In this document: piece after piece, positions 43,983 through 53,151 of the stretch | Layout: each line of letters begins with the position of its first letter | How positions within the stretch are numbered: position 1 is the stretch's first letter | Program-made: the position numbers and the translations under genes | Assembly (NCBI RefSeq): GCF_014692525.1 | Contig: NZ_JACNYL010000004.1 | Span: 186,001 to 250,000, forward strand | DNA length: 64,000 bases | Direction: 5' to 3' | From: Sphingobacterium chuzhouense | GTDB lineage: Bacteria; Bacteroidota; Bacteroidia; Sphingobacteriales; Sphingobacteriaceae | Notes under the pieces: model-generated | Database searches by the model: none | What the model was told of the DNA's origin: nothing | What the model saw: only the letters and a program-made list of their open reading frames with translations

Positions 43983-44687
43983 ATGACATTCATTAAGAGT
44001 ACCGCAAAAGTTTTAGCTAAGATTATTTTAGGAGTCATAGCCTTTGTTGTGCTTTATTTTCTTGTTGAAGCGATTCTGTCGAGAATTCCTGGGTATACAA
44101 CCAAAAGGCGAGATCAAGAACAACCTAAAGACATTGCCATATATGTGATGTCCAATGGTGTGCATACGGATATCGTTTTGCCTGTTAAGAACGAAATTAT
44201 AGATTGGTCCGCTGTCTTTCCTTTTGAAAACACACGGGCTCGGAACCCTAATCAACATTATATAGGAATAGGTTGGGGGGATAAAGGCTTTTATTTGAAT
44301 ACTCCCGAATGGAAGGATTTAAAATTATCCACTGCGCTGGTCGCTGTGCTAGGAATGGGGGAGACGGCATTGCACATTACCTATTATTATCGTGTGCTAG
44401 AAAATGATAGGTGTTACAAGGTGATGATTGATGAAAATCAGTATAACATTATTAAGAATTATATTTTGGAAAGTTTGGATCAAGACTTGTCGGGCAATCC
44501 AGTGTATATAGAAACAGCAGCACAATACGGTCAGCATGATGCCTTTTATGAAGCCAAGGGAGCCTATCACTTGTTTTTTTCATGTAATACGTGGACAAAC
44601 AAAATGCTCAAAAAAGCGAATCTACCCGCTGGTATTTGGACAGTATTTGATAAAGGGATTCTAAGGCACTATAGGGATTTAAGATAA
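43983..44687 (+). CDS. DUF2459 / TIGR02117 family membrane protein
   Basis: 234 aa: N-terminal membrane anchor (about 14-31), then a domain with the family blocks IAIYVMSNGVHTDIVLPV, HYIGIGWGDKGFYLNTPEW and YHLFFSCNTWTNKMLKKANLPAGIWT. The conserved His (VHTD) and Cys (FFSCNTW) suggest a papain-like cysteine-hydrolase fold facing the periplasm; function unproven. TIGR02117 was named for occurrence near urease genes, but no urease is present here. It converges on dnaK with a shared terminator. Confidence 0.88.
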   Translation: MTFIKSTAKVLAKIILGVIAFVVLYFLVEAILSRIPGYTTKRRDQEQPKDIAIYVMSNGVHTDIVLPVKNEIIDWSAVFPFENTRARNPNQHYIGIGWGDKGFYLNTPEWKDLKLSTALVAVLGMGETALHITYYYRVLENDRCYKVMIDENQYNIIKNYILESLDQDLSGNPVYIETAAQYGQHDAFYEAKGAYHLFFSCNTWTNKMLKKANLPAGIWTVFDKGILRHYRDLR

Positions 44688-44701
44688 TAGCTGCTTTACA
44701 A

Positions 44702-44736
44702 AAAAAGCCCCGATAGAAAATCCATCGGGGCTTTTT
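44702..44736. terminator. Bidirectional terminator between DUF2459 gene and dnaK
   Basis: 13-bp perfect stem AAAAAGCCCCGAT/ATCGGGGCTTTTT (44702-44714 with 44724-44736). Confidence 0.92.
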
Positions 44737-44758
44737 ATTGTATTATTAACAAACAAAA

Positions 44759-46672
44759 CTATTTCACTTCTTCAAACTCTACGTCCTGTACGTCGTCACC
44801 GCCTTGTTTATTGTTATCCTGTGCTTGACCGGCGTCGCCTTGCGGCGGCTGTTGCGCCCCTCCTTGTTGTGAGGCAGCGTACATTTCTTCCGAAGCTGCA
44901 TTCCAAGCGTTTTGAAGCTCTGCAGAAGCTGCATCGATGTCTGCGAAATTTTTCGCAGCATAAGCGGATTTCAATTTTTCTAAACCTGCTTCGATAACAC
45001 CTTTTTTATCTGCGGATAACTTGTCGCCATATTCTTTCAACTGTTTCTCTGTTGAGAAGATTAAGGCATCAGCTGTATTTATTTTTTCTGCTTCTTCTTT
45101 TACTTTTTTATCTGCTTCAGCATTCGCTTCCGCTTCTTGCTTCATTTTTTGGATTTCTTCCTCAGATAATCCGGAAGAAGCTTCGATGCGGATATTTTGC
45201 TCTTTACCTGTAGCCTTGTCTTTTGCCGATACTTTAATAATACCGTTAGCATCAATATCAAATGTTACTTCGATTTGAGGTACGCCACGAGGTGCTGGCG
45301 GAATATCCGTTAACTGGAAACGTCCAATCGTACGGTTTTGTGATGCCATCGGACGCTCTCCCTGTAGAATGTGAATTTCTACAGATGGCTGGTTATCCGA
45401 TGCCGTAGAGAATACCTCTGATTTTTTGGTCGGGATAGTTGTATTTGCTTCAATTAATTTGGTCATTACGCCACCCATGGTTTCGATACCTAATGAAAGC
45501 GGCGTAACATCTAGCAACAATACATCTTTTACTTCTCCCGTTAATACACCGCCTTGAATGGCAGCTCCAAGTGCTACTACTTCGTCTGGGTTTACTCCTT
45601 TTGACGGTTCTTTGCCAAAGAAGTTTTTTACTGCATCTACGACAGCTGGTATACGGGTGGAACCTCCAACCAAAATGATTTCATCAATATCGGAAGTAGA
45701 GTAACCTGCGTTTTTCAAGGCTGATTTACAAGGTTCGATCGTGCGTTGAACTAAATCAGCAGCTAAAGACTCGAATTTAGCACGAGAAAGTGTACGTACT
45801 AAGTGTTTAGGGCCTGTTGCATCAGCAGTGATGTAAGGCAAGTTGATTTCTGTTGAAGTCGTGCTGGACAATTCGATTTTAGCTTTCTCTGCAGCTTCTT
45901 TCAAACGCTGTAGTGCCATGGCATCTTTTTTAAGATCGAAGCCATTGTTTTCATTTGCGAATTCTTCTGCCAACCACTTGATAATAACATTATCAAAGTC
46001 ATCACCACCTAAGTGGGTGTCACCATCTGTTGATTTAACTTCAAACACACCATCGCCAAGTTCTAGTACGGAAACGTCATGTGTACCCCCACCACAGTCG
46101 AACACGACAATTTTCATGTCTTTGTGCGCTTTATCTAAACCATAAGCCAATGCTGCTGCGGTTGGTTCGTTGATAATACGTTTTACGGTAAGACCAGCAA
46201 TTTCACCAGCCTCTTTGGTAGCTTGACGCTGTGCATCGTTAAAATAAGCAGGTACCGTAATAACTGCTTCGCTTACTTCCTGTCCTAAGAAATCTTCTGC
46301 CGTTTTCTTCATTTTTTGAAGAATCATGGCCGAAATTTCTTGTGGTGTATATTTGCGGTCGTCGATTTCAACACGTGGTGTGTTGTTATCACCTTTTACT
46401 ACTTTATAAGGTACTTGTTCCGCTTCTTTTATAGATTCATCATACGATAAACCCATGAAACGCTTGATAGAATAAACTGTTTTGTTAGGATTAGTGATAG
46501 CTTGACGTTTTGCAGGATCGCCTACTTTACGTTCACCACCTTCAACAAAAGCAACAATAGAAGGCGTGGTACGTTTCCCTTCATTGTTTGCAATAACTAC
46601 CGGCTCGTTACCCTCCATCACGGCAACACATGAGTTTGTAGTACCTAAGTCGATTCCAATAATTTTTGACAT
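44759..46672 (-). CDS. dnaK: Chaperone DnaK (Hsp70)
   Basis: 637 aa ATP-dependent chaperone. Hsp70 signatures IIGIDLGTTNSCVAVMEG, VFDCGGGTHDVSVLELGDG (slightly unusual Cys and His) and ILVGGSTRIPAV; substrate-binding domain with DVTPLSLGIETMGG; Gln/Gly-rich C-terminus ending DVQDVEFEEVK. Monocistronic here: neither grpE nor dnaJ is adjacent. A sigma-54-like promoter lies 65 bp upstream (46737-46754). Confidence 0.98.
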   Translation of the reverse strand: MSKIIGIDLGTTNSCVAVMEGNEPVVIANNEGKRTTPSIVAFVEGGERKVGDPAKRQAITNPNKTVYSIKRFMGLSYDESIKEAEQVPYKVVKGDNNTPRVEIDDRKYTPQEISAMILQKMKKTAEDFLGQEVSEAVITVPAYFNDAQRQATKEAGEIAGLTVKRIINEPTAAALAYGLDKAHKDMKIVVFDCGGGTHDVSVLELGDGVFEVKSTDGDTHLGGDDFDNVIIKWLAEEFANENNGFDLKKDAMALQRLKEAAEKAKIELSSTTSTEINLPYITADATGPKHLVRTLSRAKFESLAADLVQRTIEPCKSALKNAGYSTSDIDEIILVGGSTRIPAVVDAVKNFFGKEPSKGVNPDEVVALGAAIQGGVLTGEVKDVLLLDVTPLSLGIETMGGVMTKLIEANTTIPTKKSEVFSTASDNQPSVEIHILQGERPMASQNRTIGRFQLTDIPPAPRGVPQIEVTFDIDANGIIKVSAKDKATGKEQNIRIEASSGLSEEEIQKMKQEAEANAEADKKVKEEAEKINTADALIFSTEKQLKEYGDKLSADKKGVIEAGLEKLKSAYAAKNFADIDAASAELQNAWNAASEEMYAASQQGGAQQPPQGDAGQAQDNNKQGGDDVQDVEFEEVK

Positions 46673-46736
46673 ATCTTGTTTTTTAATATTTACGAATTAG
46701 TAATTAACTTTTATTTTTAATGATATGCTATGTCTT

Positions 46737-46754
46737 TATCAACAGCTGTGCCAA
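46737..46754 (-). promoter_or_regulatory. Sigma-54-like promoter of dnaK
   Basis: Minus strand reads TTGGCACAGCTGTTGATA. It matches the -24/-12 consensus TGGCAC-N5-TTGC except for the last base (A for C); the GG and G are separated by exactly the required 10 bp. Predicted start about 46728, giving a 55-nt leader. No TAnnTTTG element is seen in the same interval. Confidence 0.55.
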
Positions 46755-46835
46755 GGTTAAAATCGTCATAAAAATGTCTTTTATGTCGTTTTTCTTTCAG
46801 GTTGTTCTGTCAAACTGTCATTATGTAGCCTATGA

Positions 46836-46874
46836 TTCCTGACTCGTAAGCCGTAACCAGTCACGAATCAGGAA
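46836..46874. repeat. Imperfect inverted repeat (TTCCTGACTCGT / ACGAATCAGGAA)
   Basis: 12-bp arms (46836-46847 with 46863-46874) with one G-T position, 15-nt loop, between dnaK and the divergent thioredoxin-like gene; no T-run on either strand. It shares the ACGAATCA word with the repeat near 51554-51627. Confidence 0.5.
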
Positions 46875-46931
46875 CATGAATTTCGAATTACAGAAATAAT
46901 TAGTAAATTCGTCTGGTAAGATAACATAAAC

Positions 46932-47483
46932 ATGACCTTTCAGGAATACTTAGATTATTTTGAACAAATTTTAGCTTCTCCGGAAGAATACGACCCCTAC
47001 GGGGATGAAGAATATTTAAATTACACGAAACTAAATTGGTCGAGAATGAACCGGTGGCTGAAACGGTTTGAACCAAGCGATGCTATGAAAAACTTAATAG
47101 CGAGCATGACCGAACCTCAGCACTGGATTGTGATCACGGAGCCTTGGTGTGGAGATGCGGCTCACTCGGTAGCCCAACTCTATCAGATCGTAAAAAATAA
47201 TCCAAATATTGACTTCGAAATACAACTCCGTGATAAAGATCCGTTCCTTATCGAAGACTACCTTACTAATGGAAGTAAATCCATTCCTAAACTTATTATC
47301 CGAAACGATGTAGGACATGATAAGGTGATATGGGGACCCCGACCACAGAAATTGCAGGACTTGTTTATCCAGATGAAAGAAGAGGGACGTTCTTTCGAAG
47401 AAATCAAAGAGCTTACACAGAAATGGTATAACGAGGACAAAGGAATAGAATTGCAAAAAGAGCTGCTTGCTCAATTAAGCTAA
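46932..47483 (+). CDS. Thioredoxin-like protein without CxxC
   Basis: 183 aa cytoplasmic protein. A thioredoxin fold spans about residues 55-150: WIVITEPWCGDAAHSVAQ in the active-site position and SIPKLIIRN as the cis-Pro strand. The motif is Cys-Gly-Asp-Ala, so only the first cysteine remains and disulfide exchange by the classic mechanism is not possible. Residues 1-50 are an acidic, Tyr-rich extension. It belongs to the 'thioredoxin family protein' group common in Bacteroidota; function unknown. Confidence 0.82.
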   Translation: MTFQEYLDYFEQILASPEEYDPYGDEEYLNYTKLNWSRMNRWLKRFEPSDAMKNLIASMTEPQHWIVITEPWCGDAAHSVAQLYQIVKNNPNIDFEIQLRDKDPFLIEDYLTNGSKSIPKLIIRNDVGHDKVIWGPRPQKLQDLFIQMKEEGRSFEEIKELTQKWYNEDKGIELQKELLAQLS

Positions 47484-47512
47484 TTGTTTAGCGTATTAGC
47501 GATTAATAGCGT

Positions 47513-47542
47513 CAACCGTCCTCGTTGCAAAAAGGGCGGTTG
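47513..47542. repeat. GC-rich hairpin between thioredoxin-like and MmcQ genes
   Basis: 9-bp stem CAACCGTCC/GGGCGGTTG with one G-T pair (47513-47521 with 47534-47542); no T-run. May act as a weak terminator or leader stem of the next gene, 22 bp downstream. Confidence 0.4.
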
Positions 47543-47564
47543 GGGAACTGCCAAATGCTAGGAA

Positions 47565-47921
47565 ATGAACATTGAAGACATTCGGGAATATTGTCTTGCT
47601 CAGCGGGGCGTAACAGAAGAATTGCCTTTTGGCCCAGATACTTTAGTATTTAAAGTAGGAGGAAAGGTGTTCCTATTGGTAGGGTTGGATCAAGTGGAAT
47701 CTTTGTGTTTCAATGTGAAATGTGATCCTGACGTAGCTGTTGAGTTACGTCTGAACTATCCCAATACGGTTATCCCTGGTTATCATATGAATAAAAAGCA
47801 CTGGAATACCGTTTATTGTAATAGACAGCTTCCTGATGAGCGTTTGAGGACGTTTATCGATGATAGCTATGCACTGGTTTACAACTCTCTATCTAAAACA
47901 GTAAAAGAAAGCATAAAGTAA
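47565..47921 (+). CDS. MmcQ/YjbR family protein
   Basis: 118 aa. MNIEDIREYCLAQRGVTEELPFGPDTLVFKVGGKVFLLV is the family's opening; KHWNTVYCNRQLPDERLRTFIDDSYALV its end. The fold resembles double-wing DNA-binding proteins, but its role is not known. It ends 6 bp before the stop of the convergent GLPGLI gene with no terminator in between. Confidence 0.9.
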   Translation: MNIEDIREYCLAQRGVTEELPFGPDTLVFKVGGKVFLLVGLDQVESLCFNVKCDPDVAVELRLNYPNTVIPGYHMNKKHWNTVYCNRQLPDERLRTFIDDSYALVYNSLSKTVKESIK

Positions 47922-47927
47922 CGTTAA

Positions 47928-48791
47928 TCAATAAATCAAATTTTCCAATAAGTTTCGTCGTTGTTGTTGAGCATTGCCTCCCCCACCAAGAAATCGATTG
48001 TTGCCTAATGCATCGAAAAAGTCGTTCATCGTCATGGGTTTACTTTTTTTGTCTCGCCATTGATTGGGCACGTTGTCTACTACAAAATCTACTTTACGTG
48101 CCCAGTAATTGATATGCATTTCAGGAATGGCAAGCCCCAGTATCATACCTGGAAGTCCATGTATTAACGCTGGTCCTCCCGATATGGGGATTTGATCGGT
48201 ATAAAAAGCTACGATATACAATGAATCGGGCGTAGCACCATTAACACGTCGACAATCATATCCTGCTATATTTCGATACTCATCGGTAAAACGCCAGGTA
48301 ATCTGCTGTAATGAATCCTGCAACAGGTATTTTTCATCTAAATCCAGTTCCAATTCACTCGTGCCGTTACGGAGATTTTGATAATACACTCTATGTTCGC
48401 CTGGTCTTGTGGATTGTCGACTATTTGCTGACCTAGTTCGGTTCATATTTCTATTACCGCTTCTACCTGCACCGCCTCGACCTGGCGTCGCTGTATTTTC
48501 AGTCGGTTCTTCTGCTTCGGCGCGAACCATGAGTGTTTCGTCTTCGTCAAACCGGAGCGTGAACATCGACGAGTTTTTCTCGGGAATATCATTTATATTG
48601 CCGCCGAATCGCATCATCATGCCACGATTTCTTCCCTCAGCTCGATTAGTCATTTCACGCATCCTTGCCCTTACGTATACTTCTTTTTCAAAGCTGATAA
48701 TGCCTTTGTGCGGGAAATAGGCGTGTTGTGCTGCTGCTTCAAAGAAGTAAACGCTGCAGAAAATCACATACACTAAAATCAGTTTCTTCAT
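47928..48791 (-). CDS. GLPGLI family protein
   Basis: 287 aa secreted protein (signal peptide ending AAAQ). It carries the name-giving motif HGLPGMILGL at 211-220 and the conserved GYDCRRV and WYTDQIPIS-like FYTDQIPISGGP segments. A Gly/Asn/Arg-rich insertion (about 100-130) is variable. GLPGLI proteins are envelope proteins of unknown function found next to CarboxypepD-reg TonB-dependent receptors; here the receptor gene ends 3 bp upstream, so they form one transcript. Confidence 0.92.
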   Translation of the reverse strand: MKKLILVYVIFCSVYFFEAAAQHAYFPHKGIISFEKEVYVRARMREMTNRAEGRNRGMMMRFGGNINDIPEKNSSMFTLRFDEDETLMVRAEAEEPTENTATPGRGGAGRSGNRNMNRTRSANSRQSTRPGEHRVYYQNLRNGTSELELDLDEKYLLQDSLQQITWRFTDEYRNIAGYDCRRVNGATPDSLYIVAFYTDQIPISGGPALIHGLPGMILGLAIPEMHINYWARKVDFVVDNVPNQWRDKKSKPMTMNDFFDALGNNRFLGGGGNAQQQRRNLLENLIY

Positions 48792-48794
48792 CTT

Positions 48795-51470
48795 TTAATC
48801 TCCACTTTTCTTTCCTAAATTCTTGTTAAAGTCCCATTTTACACCAACCATAAAGTATTGGGTAAGCATTTCCTGTTGCGTTTCAGAAAAACTGTTGCTG
48901 TTGAAAGAACGGTTGGTATTGTTAAAGCTATTAAATACGTCAAAAGCTTTAATACTCAGCAACAACGATTCGTCTTTCAGTAGTTTGCGCGTAAGTTCTA
49001 AATTCATGTAGAATTGTTGGATAGGCTCAGGGAAAACCTTGGATTTACCGGTATAGCTATAAAACAATACTTGGGTGAGGCTAAATTTAAACGGAAGAAA
49101 ATATTTTAGATCAGCATTTGCTGAAGAACGGAATGCGGTATTGTTCAGCTGTCTCTGAATAGTATTTACCTCATTGTTCACCCCGAGGCTTAAATTGAGG
49201 TTAAAGTCTACATTTTTCGAGTTCTGCTTATTTGCATTGATTCCTGCATTGGCATTGGTGTTATTGCTGCGATTGAGATCGCCATTGATAAACCCATAAT
49301 TGTTGCTGAACTGCACAGAGGTGAATGGGCCAAACTGAACGCTGCCGTTTAAGATAGGGCGGGTGTAGTTGGCGTAAACACGTCCGTTCCAGTTAATATG
49401 GTCTTGAATGTTGACGAATGTTGTGGTCGTTCTTCCCTCATCGTCAATAATAGAGCGGTTAACAATAGCATTTTTGGTAAAACCACTATTCGCGTTGATG
49501 TTAAAGGAAGATGCTTTCAACAAACTAAACTTATTAAAGTTGAAGTTTATATTATTGTTTGTTTCCCGTTTCAAATCTGGGTTTCCGAGCTGTCGATACA
49601 ACTCGTTTGTAGGTGGCTGTATCGGTTGTAACTGAGAGAAACTTGGTACATTGGTATTGTTTTGGTAACCTATCGTAAGATTCTTATTATTCGTGATTCG
49701 ATAGGACACGTTTGCATTCAAGTTGTTCTGCCAGAAGTTTCTGGAAAGTCCGATATCCCGGTAACTGTCCGTTAGCTCTTGATGTCGGTGCATTGTCCGA
49801 TTGGATAGGTTTACGTTCAACTTATTACTGTGGAAGTTTAAGTTGACATTCATGCCGTTGGTATGCGAATTGTTTGTTTCATTTTTTGAATATAGACTAT
49901 CCAAAGTGCTAATAGCATCGAGATTATTATCATATGCATTAACGAGGGCATTTCGGGCAGAGGTATTGAAGTTGTAGCCCAATGTAAGATTTAGCTGTTT
50001 CGTTATCGGCTCGCTGATGTTAATAGATGCACCCAGATTATTGCTTTTATTTTCAGATAAACGTGTTTGGTCAACAATCACCGTATCTTGGATAACACCG
50101 AATGTATCATATAAATTTGTTTGTTCATCTACCTGATTGGCAGATGTAGAATTGTCTACTTGTGTATTTAGATGAAGGTTTAAGCTCCGACCATTTTTAT
50201 TTAATCGCCTCCGATAGTCTACCCGTAAATTAAGATTTTCACTATCACTTTCACTATTATTCCGACTTTCAAATTCGTTAGCTTTTACGTTTTCGTTTCG
50301 CAAGGTGCTACTGGACGAGCTAGAAGAAGAGGTTTGTTGTCCTTTGCCACCGTTTAATTGTATGTTTAAATTGCTTATAGAATCGATCCGATAACGAATT
50401 TGTGAACGCAAGACATGGTTTTTACTGTCGTTTTCCGAACTTCCTTCTCTTGTGGTTTCCTGTGTTTGATTGTCGTTCAATACACGTTTGTTATAGCTGT
50501 TGGATTCGTTTGCCGTACCATTATTTGTGAAATTATAGCTCGAAGTTAAATGCAGCTTTTTTTCAAAAAAATTGTTTTCGTAGTTCATGCCCGCACTTTT
50601 ATGCGTTGGGCGTCCGATGATTTGGTTATTCATACGGATTCGACTGGCGTCACCGTTGTTCCCCATATTATTCCAGTTGCCTGTAATGGCGAGGCGTTCC
50701 GATCTGTTGAATTTTGCGGCGAATGCGTTAAGGTCGAAGAGCCCTTGCGTACCGATGCTCGCATTGGCATTTCCGAATATGCCGCGTCTTGCCTCTTCTT
50801 TCAACACAACGTTAACCGTCTGATGTCTTACCCCATCGTCTATACCTGTCAATTCAGCCTCTTCCGATTTTCGTTCATATACCTGGACTTTATCTACAGC
50901 ATCAGCTCGGACATTGCGAATAGCAATCTTAGGGTCGTATCCGAAAAATTCTTCTCCATCAATCAAAACTTTGGATACACTTTTTCCTTGCGCGGTAATT
51001 TCGCCGGAAGCAGATACTGTTAAGCCCGGTAACCTACGTAACAGGTCTTCTAATTTGGCGTTCTTCTCCGTTTCAAAGCTGCCTGCATCGTATTCTATCG
51101 TATCTCCTTTGATCTTAATGGGGATTTTCTGGTTGATGACAACTTCTTCCAATAGATTGGATTGTGAGTTGATACCGATTGTTTTCAGATCAGTATTGTC
51201 GTTTTTTATTTCTAACGGTTGGCTATAAATCTCGAATTTGGGATAGGTAATTAATAATAAGTATTCTCCTTTTTCTATTTTTTCCAAGCTAAATTTACCG
51301 CTAGGGTTAGCTCGTGTAAAATACCGCATGATGGAATCCGTGTCCAAAAGAACTATAGACGCATTCTCCAATGCTTTTTGGTCTGCTTGGTCGACAACCA
51401 CCCCTTGTATGGATTGTGCAAACAGATAATGGCTAATAATGCACAGAAAAATAAGTATACTCCTTTTCAT
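48795..51470 (-). CDS. TonB-dependent receptor-like outer-membrane protein (GLPGLI partner)
   Basis: 891 aa: signal peptide (LFAQ), carboxypeptidase-regulatory-like domain (about 21-95), plug (ILEEVVINQ-like LLEEVVINQKIPIKIKGDTIEYDAGSF, LLRRLPGLTVSASGEITAQGKSVSKVLIDGEEFFG), then an Asn/Ser-rich beta-barrel (OMP_b-brl_3 type). The barrel contains a long run of Ser around residues 375-383. Such receptors pair with GLPGLI proteins; cargo is unknown and peptides have been suggested for this class. Starts at ATG 51470. Confidence 0.9.
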   Translation of the reverse strand: MKRSILIFLCIISHYLFAQSIQGVVVDQADQKALENASIVLLDTDSIMRYFTRANPSGKFSLEKIEKGEYLLLITYPKFEIYSQPLEIKNDNTDLKTIGINSQSNLLEEVVINQKIPIKIKGDTIEYDAGSFETEKNAKLEDLLRRLPGLTVSASGEITAQGKSVSKVLIDGEEFFGYDPKIAIRNVRADAVDKVQVYERKSEEAELTGIDDGVRHQTVNVVLKEEARRGIFGNANASIGTQGLFDLNAFAAKFNRSERLAITGNWNNMGNNGDASRIRMNNQIIGRPTHKSAGMNYENNFFEKKLHLTSSYNFTNNGTANESNSYNKRVLNDNQTQETTREGSSENDSKNHVLRSQIRYRIDSISNLNIQLNGGKGQQTSSSSSSSSTLRNENVKANEFESRNNSESDSENLNLRVDYRRRLNKNGRSLNLHLNTQVDNSTSANQVDEQTNLYDTFGVIQDTVIVDQTRLSENKSNNLGASINISEPITKQLNLTLGYNFNTSARNALVNAYDNNLDAISTLDSLYSKNETNNSHTNGMNVNLNFHSNKLNVNLSNRTMHRHQELTDSYRDIGLSRNFWQNNLNANVSYRITNNKNLTIGYQNNTNVPSFSQLQPIQPPTNELYRQLGNPDLKRETNNNINFNFNKFSLLKASSFNINANSGFTKNAIVNRSIIDDEGRTTTTFVNIQDHINWNGRVYANYTRPILNGSVQFGPFTSVQFSNNYGFINGDLNRSNNTNANAGINANKQNSKNVDFNLNLSLGVNNEVNTIQRQLNNTAFRSSANADLKYFLPFKFSLTQVLFYSYTGKSKVFPEPIQQFYMNLELTRKLLKDESLLLSIKAFDVFNSFNNTNRSFNSNSFSETQQEMLTQYFMVGVKWDFNKNLGKKSGD

Positions 51471-51553
51471 TAATTAAAGCTAGTAAGTCAAAGAAAAGAA
51501 GAAAAAGGGTAAAATCATGTTAAATTGACACTTGTAATAGCTTTGATACAAAA

Positions 51554-51608
51554 TCGGGGTTCGTACTTGTGAGTCGTTATTAGTACGAATCATAAGCACG
51601 AACCCCGA
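51554..51608. repeat. Inverted repeat downstream of pyk (possible terminator)
   Basis: Perfect 11-bp arms TCGGGGTTCGT/ACGAACCCCGA (51554-51564 with 51598-51608) enclosing further GATTCGTA/TACGAATC-type words; minus-strand tail is TTTTG. It could terminate pyk (stop 51630) but looks richer in repeats than a simple terminator. Confidence 0.55.
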
Positions 51609-51629
51609 ATCACGAGTTACGAATTGCTG

Positions 51630-53060
51630 TTAGCTTAATTGCGAAACCCGAATGGTATTCGTTTTTCCTTTTTGATGTAATGGAGTGGAAGCAGTGTTGA
51701 TGACGATCTGTCCCGGAGATACGAGATTAAGCTCTTTAAGTAAGCCATTGACATCTTGGATAGTTCCATCCGTACTCTCAAATTTACTATATACGAAAAC
51801 TCTTACGCCCCATAATAAACTTAATAAGTTTATCAGCTTTTTATTGCCTGTAAATACATATATGTCAGTATTCGGGCGATAGCTCGAAATCTCAAACGCG
51901 GTATATCCCGAAGACGTCATAACGGCGATGGCTGATGCATTGGTATTTTTTGCAAGATGTATCGAGGAACTGCAAATAGCATCTGGTATCTTCGTAGTAT
52001 TGGCATGAATGCTATCTTTATGGCTGTAATAAGGATAAGATGTGCGTTCCACCTGTGTAATTACCTTCGCCATGGTTTCGATAACAATTTCCGGGAACTC
52101 TCCGACCGAAGTCTCTCCGCTTAACATTACCGCATCGGCACCGTCAAGTACGGAATTGGCAACGTCGTTTACCTCAGCACGTGTAGGACGAGGTGTCGTG
52201 ATCATACTTTCCAGCATTTGGGTAGCGATAATAACTGGTTTCGAAAGATCACGGCATTTTTGTACGATCATCTTCTGTAAACCGGGTACTACTTCCATCG
52301 GCATCTCCACACCAAGATCTCCACGGGCTACCATAATCGCGTCTGTAGCTTCAATAATGGCATCAATATTATCAATGGCTTCCGGCTTCTCAATTTTAGC
52401 AATAACTAGCGCATGGCTTCCTTTTGCCTTGATGATTTCCTTACATTGGTGAATATCGTCCGCCGAACGTACGAAGGACATAGCGATCCAGTCTGCCCCA
52501 TTATCCAAAGCGAAGTCGAGATTGTCCAAATCCTCTTCTGTAAGGGACGGTATAGAAACTTTTGTATTGGGAAGATTGACACCTTTGCGGGAAGTCAATA
52601 CACCACCATGTACCACTTGGCATTTTACTGTATCTTTGTGGTTCGTGCTGATGACTCTCAATTGTAGCTTGCCATCATCCAATAGGATAATTTCATTCTC
52701 TTGAACATCATTAGGGAAATTTTCATAAGTGATATATATACGATTTTCGTCACCTATGAGTTCTTCCGTAGTAATCTCTACTTCCGCACCATTTACTAAG
52801 ATGGCACCGCCTTCTTTCATTTTACCGATACGGATTTTAGGACCTTGAAGGTCCGCCAGAATTCCAACGTTAAAGGGGTATTCGTTATTAATTTCTTGGA
52901 TGGTTTTAATCACTCTGAGGTGGTCGTCTTGGCTGCCGTGGGAGAAATTAAGACGGCAAACATCCACACCTTTTGCAATCATGTTGGTCAATATTGTCTT
53001 ATCCGACGAGGCCGGACCTAGTGTGGCAACAATTTTTGTCCTTTTTTGAATCTTGTTCAT
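51630..53060 (-). CDS. pyk: Pyruvate kinase
   Basis: 476 aa glycolytic enzyme converting PEP and ADP to pyruvate and ATP. N-terminal TKIVATLGPASSDK, active-site VCRLNFSHGSQDDH, IAKIEKPEAIDNIDAII, MVARGDLGVEMP and KPVIIATQMLESM, with the C-terminal allosteric domain from about 355. Its upstream region has an exact -7 element (53116-53123, minus) and a perfect 21-bp palindrome (53152-53172). Confidence 0.97.
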   Translation of the reverse strand: MNKIQKRTKIVATLGPASSDKTILTNMIAKGVDVCRLNFSHGSQDDHLRVIKTIQEINNEYPFNVGILADLQGPKIRIGKMKEGGAILVNGAEVEITTEELIGDENRIYITYENFPNDVQENEIILLDDGKLQLRVISTNHKDTVKCQVVHGGVLTSRKGVNLPNTKVSIPSLTEEDLDNLDFALDNGADWIAMSFVRSADDIHQCKEIIKAKGSHALVIAKIEKPEAIDNIDAIIEATDAIMVARGDLGVEMPMEVVPGLQKMIVQKCRDLSKPVIIATQMLESMITTPRPTRAEVNDVANSVLDGADAVMLSGETSVGEFPEIVIETMAKVITQVERTSYPYYSHKDSIHANTTKIPDAICSSSIHLAKNTNASAIAVMTSSGYTAFEISSYRPNTDIYVFTGNKKLINLLSLLWGVRVFVYSKFESTDGTIQDVNGLLKELNLVSPGQIVINTASTPLHQKGKTNTIRVSQLS

Positions 53061-53115
53061 TTACAGTGTTTTATTTATGTATATTTTATCTTCTTAAGAA
53101 GTAAACAGTATTGTG

Positions 53116-53123
53116 CAAAAATA
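53116..53123 (-). promoter_or_regulatory. -7 element of pyk promoter
   Basis: Minus-strand TATTTTTG, an exact TAnnTTTG, predicting a start near 53111 and a leader of about 50 nt. No TTTG at -33, which fits an activator-dependent promoter. Confidence 0.5.
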
Positions 53124-53151
53124 GCAATCTGTTTAATAAGTTAGGTTTAAG

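Noticed and set aside
50550..51023. Open frame of 157 codons on the plus strand inside the GLPGLI-partner receptor gene
   Set aside because: Antisense to a clear TonB-receptor coding sequence, no signal or domain; shadow frame.
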